A stretch of DNA of 64,000 nucleotides, taken from Berberis thunbergii (Eukaryota; Streptophyta; Magnoliopsida; Ranunculales; Berberidaceae). The stretch is taken from NCBI GenBank assembly GCA_003290165.1, contig QNQO01000596.1, positions 372,001 to 436,000 on the forward strand. Direction: 5' to 3'. Below, one piece after another: positions 1 through 11,059 of this stretch (its first letter is position 1; each line of letters begins with the position of its first letter). Under the pieces are notes generated by a model, which searched no databases, was not told where the DNA came from, and was given only the letters and a program-made list of their open reading frames with translations. A program made the position numbers and the translations under genes.

Positions 1-121
1 GACTTCTTTTATTATAGGAGGGATGCTTTCAAACCCATCTCTCTAGGGGAAGATTATGGCTCTGCAGGACAAGCTGCTAAGGAGATTGTTCCTCCTTAAA
101 CAGAAAGACACTTTCTTTATG

Positions 122-243
122 AAAGTATTATTTTGTCTTTTATTGTTGAGTTTTCTTTAGATGTTTGGTAGATTGTAGAATCAAAGTATTATTTTGTCTT
201 TTATTGTTGAGTTTTCTTTAGATGTTTGGTAGATCGTAGAATC
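122..243. repeat. 61-bp direct tandem duplication
   Basis: Two adjacent copies (122-182 and 183-243), each beginning aaagtattattttgtctttt, differ at about one base. They lie in the 3' non-coding part of the Tat-like element, left of the larger tandem array. Confidence 0.9.
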
Positions 244-469
244 TGTAACATTGGGTAAAATGCATGTTTTTATTAGTCGAGTTGTATTATCGCTGATCAT
301 TTTTTGTTGCTATTGTTTACTTGCGAGCCATTCTAATCTGCGAATTGATCGCTTAGCAGGTCGCGTGTAAGAATGTTGAGGAGACATTGGATTCGGCAAT
401 CGATGAAATCCACACATGGCAGAATAGAAGTTGAACACTTGAAGTTATCTGCATCAGTTGTGGACTGAG

Positions 470-1850
470 CTCGTTTTATGATCATTGTTTGTTGGAGAGC
501 AATGGTCCCTTGGTGAGTTGTCATCATCAGGTGGGTGAGCGCTAACTAGACTTACCTTATAAGTTTCGTTGATCATTGTCTATTGGAGAGCAATGATCCC
601 TTGGCAAGCCATCGTCATCAATCGCGAACTGACTAGGCTTACCTGGTAAGTTCGACGATCATTGACTGTTGGAGAACAATGATCCCTTGGTGAGTCATCG
701 TCATCATGCGTGTGAGCGTTGACTAGACTCCCACTTCCTCGGTCATCGCCGCCATGCGTAGCAGACTAGATTTTGGGCACTAGAAGTTGTCATCAGTCAC
801 GAATTGATTAGGCTTACTTGGTAAGTTCGGAGATCATTGTCTGTCCGAGAGAAATGATCCCTTGGCGAGTCGTCATCATCAGGTGTGTGAGCGCTAACTA
901 GACTCACACTTCCCTAGCCGTCGTCGCTCGCCCACAATGGACTAGGCTTTGGGCACCAGAAGTCGTCGTCATCAGTCGCGAACTGACTAGGCTTACCTGG
1001 TAAGTTTGACAATCATTGTCTGTTGGAGAGCAATGATCCCTTGGCGAATCGTCATCATTAGGCATGTGAGCGCTGACTAGACTCCCACTTCCTCGGTCAT
1101 CGTTGCCCACGCGCAGCGAACTAGGCTTTTTGCACCAAAAACCATCTTCATTGATCGCGAACTGACTAGGCTTACCTGGTAAGTTCGGTGATCATTGTCT
1201 GCTGAAGAATAATGATCCATTAGGGAGTCGTCGTCATCAGGTGTGTGAGTACTAACTAGACTCCCACTTCCTCGATCGTCATCGCCCGCGTACAGTGAAC
1301 TAGGCTTTGGGCACCAGAAGTCGTCATCATTAGTCGCAAACTGACTAGGCCCACCTGGTAAGTTCGACGATCATTGTCTATTGGAGAACAATGATCCATT
1401 GGCGAGTCGTCGTCATCAGGCGTGTGAGCACTGACTAGACTCCCACTTCCTTGACCGTCGTCGCCCGCGTGCAGCGGACTAGGCTTTGGGCACCAAAAGC
1501 TATCGTCATCAGTTGCGATTTGACTAGGCTTACCTGGTAAGTTCGATGATCATTGACTATTGGAGAGCAATAATCCTTTGGCGAGTCATCGTCATCAGGT
1601 ATGTGAGCATTGACTAGACTCCCATTTCCTCGATCATCGTCGCCCGTGCGCAGCGAACTAGGCTTTGGGCACCAGAAGCTGTCATCATCAGTCACGAATT
1701 GACTAGGCTTACCTAGTAAGTTCGACAATCATTTTCGGTTGGAGAGCAATGATCCCTTGGCGAGTCGTCGTCATCAAGCATGTGAGTGCTGACTGGACTC
1801 CCACTTCCTTGGCCATCGTCGCCCGCGTGCAGCGGACTAGGCTTTGGGGC
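470..1850. repeat. ~179-bp tandem array in the 3' part of a Tat-like element
   Basis: Units are anchored by gatcattgtctgttggagag, which recurs near 571, 655, 833, 1011, 1189, 1369, 1548 and 1729. The last six spacings are 178-181 bp; the left end holds shortened units (about 84-94 bp). Each unit also carries gactagactcccacttcctc, ctaggctttgggcaccagaa and ctgactaggcttacctggta. Short minus-strand ORFs across it repeat the same Asp-rich peptide and are a by-product of the repeat, not a gene. Divergence between units looks like 5-15 percent by eye. Confidence 0.95.
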
Positions 1851-1929
1851 TGACATTCGAGTCTGGTCACATCGGGGATGGACGGGGGCCATAACAGACA
1901 TTAGTGGAAGTTCTAATAAAATCAAATAT

Positions 1930-2885
1930 TTTTATTGATAATATTTTTTGAGATGTTCTATATTCCATGGTCGTTTAAGCCTATTGTTGTCTACGTCTTC
2001 CAGCTAGTATGTCCCCGGCATGTTGACCTTAGTTACTCTGTACGGTTCTTCATAGTTCGGGTTTAACTTACCCGCGCCATCTTCTTTGGTGTTTTGTTGG
2101 ATCTTCCTGAGTACCTAGTTTCCCATCTTGAATTCGCGTGGCTTGACCTTCTTGTTGTAGTATTGTGACATTCATTGTTGGTAGGCGACAATCTTGGCGG
2201 AAGCTAGATCCCCTTTTTCATCGAGGAGGTCTAGCCCAACGCGCAAGGCTTCATTGTTACCGGCCTTCCGTTCGGAAGGTTGACACCTCAAGTTCTACCA
2301 GAACCATAGCTTCTGATCCGTATGCCAGGGCGAAAGGTGTTTACCTTCACTTGACCATTGGCTTAGGGGTGCCCTGGCGAAGAAAAATAATGATTAGTAT
2401 TCAAAAATTTGCATAGTTTTTTAACCATGATACCTTCGAACTAAGTTCTGTTGTTGCTGACCAATACCCTGGGGATGCCAAATCTACAGACGATGGTGGC
2501 CCATATGAAATTTTTTTATTTAGAACTGCCATATTTTGGACTGGGGCTTGGCATCGACCCACTTGGTGAAGTAATCGACAGCCACAAGAAGAAATCTTTT
2601 ACTGGCTTATGCTGGAAGCAGTCCGACGATGTCCATTCCCTATTGTGCCAATGGTCACGGACTATTCATCGGTGTCAGCGGCTGGGCTGGCATATGTGTA
2701 TATGACGCGAACCTTTGACACTTGTTGCATTTGCGAACAATGTATTTGCATCTTGTTGCATGATCGTACAATAGTACTCTAGAGTCAAAGCTTTGTGGGC
2801 GAGGGTTCTTCCGCCCTGATGATTTTCGCATATACCGTTGTGGATCCTTCCTAGGACCTGATTTTCCTGTAAAAGTGACAGACAT
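1930..2885 (-). pseudogene. Integrase of the Tat-like element, broken
   Basis: The minus strand begins with an HHCC zinc-binding remnant ending CNKCQRFA and the LTPMNSPWP-type spacer (2655-2885). The catalytic core start (GMDIVGLLP, then AVDYFTKWVDAKP near 2560-2650) follows, and the C-terminal domain (PREFKMGNWVLRK, KLNPNYEEPYRV, then a WNIEHLKKYY-like end) reaches about 1935. In-frame stops interrupt the core, including at the tryptophan just after the spacer and near the second catalytic region, so no enzyme can be made. Integrase would insert the cDNA into host chromatin. Its position directly before the tandem array marks the end of the coding part. Confidence 0.8.
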
Positions 2886-2901
2886 CAGAGCAGGGGCCCT
2901 G

Positions 2902-3498
2902 TCAGGATCTTTTGTATAACTTGTCGTTTAGGATAGTGTACCTCGCCGCTCTGTTTTTGAGTCTTCTGCCTTCGACCTTCTTGGTCGGTAGGGTTTCGAC
3001 TGTGATGTATTCAAGCATCGGAGTCATCCAATTTGGGTGTGCGACAACTGCAACGACATTTCTAGGCTTTTCTTCGTCAAGGCTTGATTGTTCTTGATAT
3101 TCGATGAGGCCTCTTGAGACCTCGTTAGAGGCTGAGGCCTCTTTGGATAGCGCATCGACTCTTTTGTTGTCGTCTCGAGGGCACTGTATGAGCTCGCACC
3201 TCTTGGACTTGCCCATTACGCCAAGTACCTTGTCGCGGTAGGGTATCATGCGGGGGTCCTTGCTGTTGAAATCTCTTTTGACCTGATTAACCACCGATCT
3301 TGAGTCATTGTAAGCCATTAGGTGATCTATCCCGACCCCCACAGCTAGCTTTAGGCCAAACATGAGGGCTTCGTATTTGGCCTCGTTGTTTGAAGCGGGG
3401 AAGCCAAACCTAACGACTTTTTTGATGGTGAAGCCATTGGGCGAGTGGATGTGATCTCGGCTCCGTTTGCTTTCCCCATTGATGATCTGTAGCAGCAC
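2902..3498 (-). pseudogene. Second (archaeal-type) RNase H domain of the Tat-like element
   Basis: A 198-residue open stretch contains ASNNEAKYEALMFGLKLA, then MAYNDSRSVVNQV, then an RVDALSKEAS end. These match the catalytic acidic regions (E, D, D) of the additional RNase H found between the first RNase H and the integrase in Tat-lineage elements. A connecting stretch toward the integrase follows. It is one of the longest uninterrupted pieces in this element, but neighbouring frames are broken, so it is a fragment of a former polyprotein and not a free gene. Confidence 0.8.
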
Positions 3499-3589
3499 AA
3501 GAAATCGACTTCGACTCTTCTTTATCGGTGAACTCGACGATGAAGTCTGTCAGCGCCTGGACTTTGATGGCAGTTATTGGAGCATAGTT

Positions 3590-4860
3590 TATATCAAACT
3601 ATCTGAGCTTTACCGACCATTTCACCATTATCTCGCATAACTCTAGTTTATGCAGTACTGAGCGAAGTAGATGCTTGGTCAGAACCGTTATAGAGTGAGC
3701 CTAAAAGTAGAGCCTCAGTTTCCTAGAGGAAACAACCAGGGTTAGAGCTAATTTTTTTAGGCATGGGTAGTGTGATTCTACTTCCACGAAGGTTTTGCTG
3801 GCGTAATACACATGTATTTGGGTCCCTTGGTCATCTCGTATAAGGGCAGAGCTGACAGCGTGCTTGGAAACAGACAAGTATAAGTAGAGTGTTTTACCGG
3901 TTGCTGGTTTTGAGAGTAGTTTCAGACTTCCCATGTATGCTTTCAGGCTTTGAAAGGCTTGTTCGCACTCCTTGTTCCACGAGAACCCTTTGCTTCCCCT
4001 CAAAATTTTAAAGAAATGAAAACACTTGTCAGACGATTTAGATATAAACTTGTTGAGTGATGCTACCCACCTAGTCAGGCTCTGACCGTCCTTGATGCTG
4101 GCAGAGGCCTTCTTGTCGAGAAGGGCTTGAATCTGCTTTGGGTCGACCTCGTTCCCTCTTTTGTTTACTATATAGCCTAAAATTTTTCCAGACTCAACTC
4201 CGAACGTATACTTCTGTGGGTTGAGCTTCATCTGGTATTTCCTGAGCTTGGATAAATGCTTCAGTAAGGTCTCTTTTGTGGTCGAGGCTACAAAGACTCT
4301 TGATCAACATGTCGTCAATATAGACCTTCATGTTCCTATCGGTCTGTTATTTAAACATCCGATTTACCAGTCATTGATATGTGGCACAAACGTTCTTTAA
4401 GCCAAACGACATCACCCAATAACAATATATCCCTTTTTCAATTACGAATGATGTATTTTCTTGATATGGTGGGTGCATCAATATTTGATGTTAGCATGAG
4501 TAGGCATCCAAGAAACTTAGTAAGCTATGTCCGAACATTGCGTTCACGATCTGATCAATGCAGGGGAGTGGGAAGTTATTCTTCGGGCAGGCTTTGTTTA
4601 GGTCTGTGTAGTCTACACACACCCTCCACTTCCCATTTTTTTTTCTTACAAGAACGGTGTTGGCCAGCCAGTCTGGATACCGCGCTTTCTTAATCATGTC
4701 CGCATTAAGTAAACGTTGTACCTCCTCGTTTATGATAACGTTCATCTCGGGTGCCACGAGCCTTTTCTTTTGTCGTACGATTTTCCTCTTGGGGTCCACC
4801 TCCAAACGATGGATGATTATTGACGAGTTGATTCCCGTCATGTCTCGCATGGTCTAGGCA
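3590..4860 (-). pseudogene. Reverse transcriptase and first RNase H of the Tat-like element
   Basis: The RT N-terminus (4491-4850) shows MTGINSSIIIHRLEVDP, then WLANTVLVRKKNGKWRVCVD, DLNKACPKNNFPLP and LLSFLDAYS. Past a break near 4230-4490, 3701-4231 gives the RT thumb and connection (LNPQKYTFGVESGKILGYIV) and the RNase H start (LYLYLSVSKHAVSSALI, then ASKTFVEVESHYPCLKKLAL). The region that should hold the YxDD motif lies in the broken interval and is not readable as one frame. Function would be copying element RNA into cDNA. Frameshifts and stops make this a relic. Confidence 0.85.
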
Positions 4861-5164
4861 AGTCTGTTGTAGTAGCCTCATGAGTTGCTCCGCCAAGTCT
4901 TTGCTTAGGCGAGAACCTATCTGGATAGCCCTGCTGTTGAAAACACTGTTGAGATAGACCGTGACGATTTCTTCCTCTGGTTGGGCGGCATTGGGCCTGC
5001 CTCAAGGGCTTACTGGAGCCTTGTCGTCTGGGATAGGTTGCTATTCCCCCGCAACTTGGGTGGGATTGAGATCTATCTTAGTCGTTGTACCAGCCAACAA
5101 CTGAGAATCACTAGTGGCAGTGTTGTCATGTATTGGCATTCTTTGGCTACTGCTTGGTTGCCTC

Positions 5165-5566
5165 TTAGTGTCCTGACCACTTGGTTTGCGGATACTTGAT
5201 GCATTGGTGTAGAGTGGAAACTGTCGTTCTCATTTGGTGTATCCAGGGTCTCCTCAAGACCGCATTATATGCCGAAGGTGCGTCGATCAATATGAATTCT
5301 TGAAACATGGTTTTTTGAATTGGCTTTTCCTCGGCCACCAACGTCAGTCGTATCTTCCCCATAGAGAAGCGTTTTCCCTGCTGAAATCGATCATCGAATG
5401 GTTATCAGGGGTCGATGCTTTTTCCACTAGTTTTATCCTATGGAATGCGCGGAGAAACATGATGTTCAATGAACTCCCAATGTCCACTAAGGATCTTTTT
5501 ATTTCCAAGCTTGCTAGAGAGATCGTTACTACCAAAACATCATTGTGTGGGAGTTGTACGCCCTAG
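5165..5566 (-). pseudogene. Aspartic protease region of the Tat-like element
   Basis: The minus strand from 5535 to 5344 contains VDIGSSLNIMF, a variant of the D-[ST]-G-[AS]-S active-site loop of retroelement proteases with the first loop residue altered. The following frame (5165-5362) carries IDAPSAYNAVLRRPW, the conserved stretch just after the protease in Tat elements. The change of frame between them shows at least one frameshift. It would have cut the gag-pol precursor. Confidence 0.7.
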
Positions 5567-5729
5567 AGGTCTTCTTCCGTAAACGCTAGAGGCACGGAGT
5601 GGTCATGCTTCTGAGCATGCGGTGCTAGCTGTTCGCCGCGTATTACTTGGATCCTAATACCTCGGAGGGCCTTTTTCCTAGACCTATTAGATAGTTCAAA
5701 CTCGGAATGGGCTTTGTGAAACACGCATA

Positions 5730-6200
5730 TCATGTCAAATGATTTATCTCTAAGCCGATTTTGGTCCGAGATGCATGCTCTTCTTCTAGGGCGATGTGGC
5801 TCTGTGCCTCCCTACTAAGTCTGCCATATTGGCTAGTGGGCCAGGTTAGGAAGTTATAGAACTTACCCTTCCCCAGACCGTTGATGGAAGCTGAGACGGC
5901 CGTCGTGTCGTTGCACACATTGATGGAGGTTAGATCACTGCTGAAGCGAGTTAGGTACGCCTTCAGTGTTTCGTCAGGCTTCCGTTTCATTGATCTGAGC
6001 GACTTCATTGTCATCAAAACTTGACGTATAAAAGGTGATCTTGGATTCGATTTGGGGTTCGTCGGCGCTGCCGCTATTTCAGCAGCGTTAGTTTGATGCA
6101 TGTGCGTTACTCGCATTGTCGAGAGCGGTGAAGTAGCGCCAGGCTGAGCGTCCGACATTTCCCTTTGTTCTTCATTGTTGCGTGATCGGGTGGTCACCAT
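5730..6200 (-). pseudogene. gag of the Tat-like element, shortened
   Basis: A 156-residue open stretch starts MVTTRSRNNEEQ and continues into a capsid-like region (SLRSMKRKPDETLKAYLTRF, then FYNFLTWPTSQYGRLSREAQ). Tat gag proteins are usually several hundred residues, so the central part is missing or shifted. The zinc-knuckle part is not recognisable. The start lies about 55 bp downstream (minus strand) of the primer site, as expected for gag. The structural protein would have packaged element RNA. Confidence 0.65.
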
Positions 6201-6253
6201 TTCTTCATAGCCTGAGGAAAGATGATGCTAGTAAAAGGTTAGAAACTTTATCG

Positions 6254-6271
6254 TTTCCACAGACAACGCCA
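6254..6271 (-). other. Primer binding site of the Tat-like element
   Basis: On the minus strand tggcgttgtctgtggaaa directly follows the LTR end (gcatca, gtt). It resembles the TGGCGCCGTCTGTGG-type primer sites of Tat-lineage elements with one or two changes. It fixes the LTR border at about 6275 and the element's direction. Confidence 0.7.
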
Positions 6272-6274
6272 AAC

Positions 6275-7000
6275 TGATGCAATCATTTTTTGCTCCCTGC
6301 TTTGATCTTGACCTGCAAACCTGCTGACCTGCACAAGGAACGTATGTGAGCCACAGACAGCCGTTGTAGTGGCTGATGCCACTCCGATGCTAAAGTCAGA
6401 CAGGGATCTGAGGAATGTGTAATGTTGTAAACAAGGAATTTGTAGCGTACCTTGGCTTACCAACCTCATGTGTTATTTATAGTGCAGGAGTCCTGGTTCG
6501 ACCAGGCCATCGATGGTGTAGTTTATGGAAAAAAATATGCATGGAGATGATCCTTCTGTAATCAGGAATTGTGCAGCGAAGGGAAGTTTCCCAGTTAGCC
6601 ATGTGTTTCTAGATACACGGGAGATATTTCTCATTTCGATAGTGGTCAGTAGGTAGAAGTCTCCTTATTTGGCATATACTCTGAAATCTGCTTCATAGTT
6701 TAAAGCAAATAGCTGTTGTAGTTGCCCGTCCGAAGTTGATCCTCGAAATACTTGCCTTTAGCAATACTTACGGGTATTGAGGATAGTTGTAAGACATGTG
6801 GGCCTAGCAGACTGTAAGAATTCGGGTCTGATTGGCGGACTGCATTGGGCGGGTTTAGAACTACTTGGGCCGGATCAGTGTCGGGTTGACGCTAAGGCCT
6901 ATATTTTCTTTGAGATCATCATAACACGTGTATGACATAGATTTGGAACCGTTTCGGTGTATCATCAGGTTCCAGTTCAACATTATTTCGAATCAATGGT
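6275..7000 (-). mobile_element. 5' LTR of the Tat-like element, outer border uncertain
   Basis: The inner border is set by the primer site; the LTR ends on the minus strand in ...gattgcatca. A good TATA box (ctataaataa on the minus strand) sits at 6473-6482 inside it, about 200 bp from the inner border. The outer border could not be fixed because the matching 3' LTR is outside the window, so 7000 is approximate. Confidence 0.6.
6473..6482 (-). promoter_or_regulatory. TATA box of the Tat-like 5' LTR
   Basis: The minus strand reads ctataaataa. Its place in the LTR, roughly 270 bp upstream of gag, fits the polymerase II promoter of the element. Confidence 0.55.
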
Positions 7001-7809
7001 TCAGATATCTCCACTTTGGTCTTCTTCTCCATATCTCCCAGTTAAAGGGTTTGCAATATAAAAGATTTGTATGTGAATCTCTCGATTGAAAGTGGGATTT
7101 CTTGTGTAAGCATGAGAGACCCGCCATTAGAAGCAATGAAGAAGACTGTGAATGAGTTAGCAATTGTTGAAGGATAGTTGGGGAGATGCAATTGAAATTT
7201 TAGCCATTAATTCGAGTACCTAGAGTTATCACCAAAGCTAAAATGTCATTTTTTTCTCTCTTTCTCAACAACTCTTTTTTCTCCATAAAAATTAACGATC
7301 TCTATCTCTGGAAGGAGCCAAAAGGTACTTGAAGTTATCATTCAAGCCCATTTTACTCTATTTTATCTTCTTCTTCAATTGTCTCTAGGTTATAAGTTGT
7401 TGTTAGTTTTCTCTTTGTGGGTGTCTGTAAATTCATTCATTAATCGATGATATCATCTAAATATTGATATTTTGAAAACAAATGGTCATGGCATGTTGAT
7501 TGCTAGTCTTGGGGGTAAAGAGCAATACCGATTTATTCGGAGGTGACTCTGAATTAACTATTTATTATAGGGGGAAAGTGCAAATGACCCTACTTTCATT
7601 AGAAAATCCACTAATGGATTCGGGTTATTCGCTAAAGTTTCAACATTTTGGTTGTTTAATAGCCCATAAAATAAAAAGAAAATAACTTTCTGATAAATTG
7701 GACTAGGAAAGTTATTGTACTAGAAAAAATGATTTTATAGAGTGTTTGACTCGTAAACATTTTTTTGTCAGGGGTATATGGTAATTTCATTGCTATAAAC
7801 ATAGGTTAT
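7001..7809. other. Non-coding spacer
   Basis: AT-rich sequence with pyrimidine runs (7240-7290) and no recognisable coding frame or repeat pair. A short ORF at 7500-7685 has no family features. Confidence 0.5.
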
Positions 7810-8709
7810 GTTTGATACACCAACGCATTTTTTAAATTGATGCAAATGTTTTAGTTTGCATATGCATTTGGTTTGCAATGCATTACCTTACAGGCGATTG
7901 GTAGAAAATTGATGTGAAGCTGGACAAGTATTTAATTTCTCTACATGGTGTTTGGTGGTCGTGGCCGATTGTGTTGATGGTAGTAGTGATAATTGTGGCA
8001 TGGTCGTGATGGTTGTGGTTGTGGTCGTCGTGATGTCGATTGCAAAAATGGCGGTGGCTATTGCGGTAGTGGTTGCAAAATGTGGCAATGGTGGTGGTAG
8101 TGGCAATGGCGATGACTATGAATACGGTGGTGGTTATGCTTTGGTGGTTCTCGTGACTGTTGTTGTGATTGTAGAGGTAGTTATTGTATGGCGAGCGTTA
8201 TTATGGTGGGTGTAGTGGTGGTGTTGGTTATGGTGGTGGTAGTTGTGGTGGTTATGTTATGGTAGTTGTGGTAGTAGTAGTAAAAGTTGTGTAGGCTATG
8301 GAAATTATACAATGGTAGTGGTGGAGGTGGCGGTAGTAGTGGTGGGGGTGGTAGTAGTAGTAGTGGTTGAAAAGGTGGTGTTGGCTATGGTGATTATACT
8401 ATGGTGGTGGTGATGGAGGCAACATTGGTGATAGTGGTGGTAGTAGCAATGTGATAGTGGTGGTTGTGATTGTTATAGTATGGTGGTCATAATGGTGGCA
8501 ACAACGGTGGTTGGAGTGTCTATGGAGTTGAGAGTAGAATATGAAAAAGTTGAGATAATGAGAGTTTTGCAAAGTAATGATGAAGATTTTGTCATGTAAA
8601 GTTTTGTAGAATTTCAATAATTATTTTCGTAAAGTCAACCAAGCATGCATCTAAATTTATGTAACAATTGTATAGTTTTGCATATGCATCCTTTTACCGT
8701 GTATCAAGA
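7810..8709. mobile_element. Non-autonomous inverted-end repeat with a GGT-rich core (copy 1)
   Basis: The ends are inverted: gtttgatacac at 7810 and gtgtatcaag at 8699-8708. Subterminal tgcatatgcat-like motifs occur on both sides. The core (7945-8520) is low-complexity, built of ggt/gtg triplets. The right ~180 bp (8525-8709) is clearly similar, in reverse complement, to 23955-24180, where the same CCA/GGT-rich core follows. This supports a dispersed element over a simple microsatellite. ORFs in the core (for example the Val-rich one at 7952-8215) are composition artefacts. The transposon superfamily was not determined. Confidence 0.6.
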
Positions 8710-9746
8710 GGAGCCTTAGTCTTAAATCAAGTTTAGTTTTTCTTTTTCTTTTTTTATTATTTTCCTTGTTACCAAAAAAAAGTTTTTCACAGTGGTAACA
8801 TTGGAAAAAAAAATTAAGGAAAATGAAGTAGACCCAAAATATTGTTTTCGTACTTATGTGTCTAATAAATCATCTACAAGTGAAATTTCACCCCTAAACT
8901 AATTTTCCATGGTATCAATCAGATCCTCAAGGAATCGCAATGGTAACAGAATGATACAGTTTTGCAATAAACCTTATTATAGAAGTTTATAGAAGTAGAA
9001 AAAGACTTGTAAGGAGCTCATATGTTCATTGCACTTCTGCTAGAAACTTAGCAAGACAAAAGACTCCATGTTCATAAATACAATAATCCCATAATGACAA
9101 TCAATATTTATCATTTAGTGGGAGAATTGGAATAATGCTCCATATTGATGACCAATAACTATTATTTGGTAAAGGCAATCAATGTCTCAGTCACTCGGTA
9201 ATTTATATATACCCTACCTTTTTATTTGTTGAAGCTCAAAACTTAGCCGAAAAGTGATTATAAAGCCCGACTGCCTAGAATTGAGGATTGTCAAATGAGT
9301 GAGTGCAAGTACAATAAAATTAGTTTGTAGACTAGAGAACATTGATGTTATCTTATTTATCACCTTTAATTCTTCCAAGTCTTGCCCAAGTTGATGTACT
9401 TTGTAAAATTAACCAAAAACAAAAGAGGATATTAGGGTTAATGGTGGGTTCATCGTATCAACTTCTCTAACCCAAACACGAAAACTAAATTAGCATGTCA
9501 GCCTTATTAACACAATTGTATGTAGTGCCACACTTTGGCTAACTAATTTTGTGTTGATTAATCATGTTAGGCTACAAATTATCACCCCTAAAGCATAGTG
9601 TTTCTGTAAATAGTTTCTCTTATGCCAATTTTTTGTAGCCTAGGATTTCCTAATCAAATATGGAATGAAAAGTAGGTTCAACCACCCATGTGAAATGGCT
9701 GCCTTGCCCATCGCTAACGCGTAAAACCATGATAAGCACTTATTTC
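8710..9746. other. Non-coding spacer
   Basis: AT-rich, no open frame above background, no inverted-repeat element recognised. Poly-T/A tracts at about 8740-8815. Confidence 0.5.
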
Positions 9747-10665
9747 TAGGGGTGGGCACGATACGGGATGGGACGAGATATACCCATCCCTATCCCATCC
9801 CGTTCATACGAGATCGGGACGGGACAGGATCAGCGTACTGCCTGTGACTGCTGCGAAGATTATCATCATATAAGAGCATGAAAAATAATTTTCTTATAAT
9901 TAGATATAGATGTGACATGCAAATATAAGGGTAGCCACTAAATCCCCTAACAATGAAGTCGAGTGGATTGACTTTTAGAAAATGACATGATAAATGGGAC
10001 CTACTAAGAGTATTGTGTCGCTGTGATGGCCTCCCAACTAATTTTACAATATCATTACTGTAGGAAACACAATTCATGGTTCTTTGAAAAAATGACATTT
10101 CATCTTTTGTTTGGGAAGAAATATAGACCTATTGGTGATGCTCTAACATATTCATAATGGTTTACCATCAATACATATATTGTAATTATAAAAAATATTT
10201 TACAGCCCGGGGCATCTCAAATTCTTGGCTCCGTCCCTGAATGTTCCATCCTGAATATGTATTACTCAGTTAATTTTTATTTTTTATCTTCACCTGGGTA
10301 TTATCAATATTTGTAAGTTAAATAATTGAAGCCACTTTTATTGGGAATCCAAGTAACAGTCTACTATTTTTCTTTTGCTTAATGAATATTTATTTCTTGA
10401 AGTAACATTTTTGTTACCACTACAAACACCATGAGTTTTTGTCAGTCATCTGTAAGTTTATATGAATAAAAATAAATAAATAAAAATATTGATAATAAAT
10501 ATTAAAAAATTAGCTCAGGACGAGACAAATTGGCGGGATTGAAAATCTTCATCCCATCCCATTCTAGATCGGGACGGGATGGGATCAGGATGAAATTATT
10601 CAATCTCATTAGGACCCGAAAAAATCGGGACGTGATCGGGACGGGATCAGAATATTCTCAAAACT
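9747..10665. mobile_element. hAT-like non-autonomous element, right end missing (copy 1)
   Basis: It starts taggggtgggca, a terminal motif typical of plant hAT elements, followed by runs of cgggatggga/atcccatccc. The right part (10490-10660) is the reverse complement of the left part of 22499-23310. The final tgcccacccc is absent, so the right terminus is lost. No transposase frame is visible. Confidence 0.65.
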
Positions 10666-11059
10666 TTTTATTTTAACAAACCCATAGTTCCTTCCACTCG
10701 CTTAGTTTCTTTACCATTTTCTCTCTATTTTTTTTTCTTCAAACACTTAAACGAAACTCACTACTTATTCACTAAACCTCTCGTCTTTAAATACAAAAGG
10801 TGTTCTTTCAATTATCCACCATGATTATTTCTTGATGTGAAACGGTGGACGTGATTGGCTTGTAGTCAATAATCACTAATCAAAATAGATCTAAACAAAT
10901 CTCTAGTGTTGGATGGCTTCATAGAGAAACAATGGCACGTTTTAGACAATCAAGTGTTTTTCTACAATGAATCGTCATCAGTCTGACAGAGATAATTTTG
11001 TCAGTTGCTACATTTTTTTTAAATGTATTGGGCACCAATCCTGTGAAGTAATTTTTTTA
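10666..11059. other. Non-coding spacer
   Basis: Pyrimidine-rich and AT-rich DNA. The T runs at about 11012 and 11052 may be the remnant poly-A tail of the minus-strand LINE that follows. Confidence 0.4.

Larger units (their letters stand above)
1..7000 (-). mobile_element. Tat-lineage Ty3/gypsy retrotransposon, degenerate, 3' LTR outside window
   Basis: Read on the minus strand from right to left the order is LTR with TATA box, primer binding site, gag, protease, reverse transcriptase, RNase H, a second RNase H, integrase, and a long non-coding 3' part with tandem repeats. A second RNase H domain between the retroviral-type one and the integrase is a known hallmark of the plant Tat lineage. 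All coding parts contain stops or frameshifts. The right LTR border is not fixed (about 7000); the left LTR must lie beyond base 1. Related to, but clearly distinct from, the element at 24640-35650, which has a similar primer site and LTR start. Confidence 0.85.

Noticed and set aside
904..1925. Minus-strand ORFs with a repeated Asp-rich peptide
   Set aside because: They follow the 179-bp repeat unit; the same peptide recurs because the DNA repeats. The frame shifts between units.
7952..8215. Val-rich ORF resembling a membrane protein
   Set aside because: Translation of GTG/GGT triplets in a low-complexity core, with no start context or family features.
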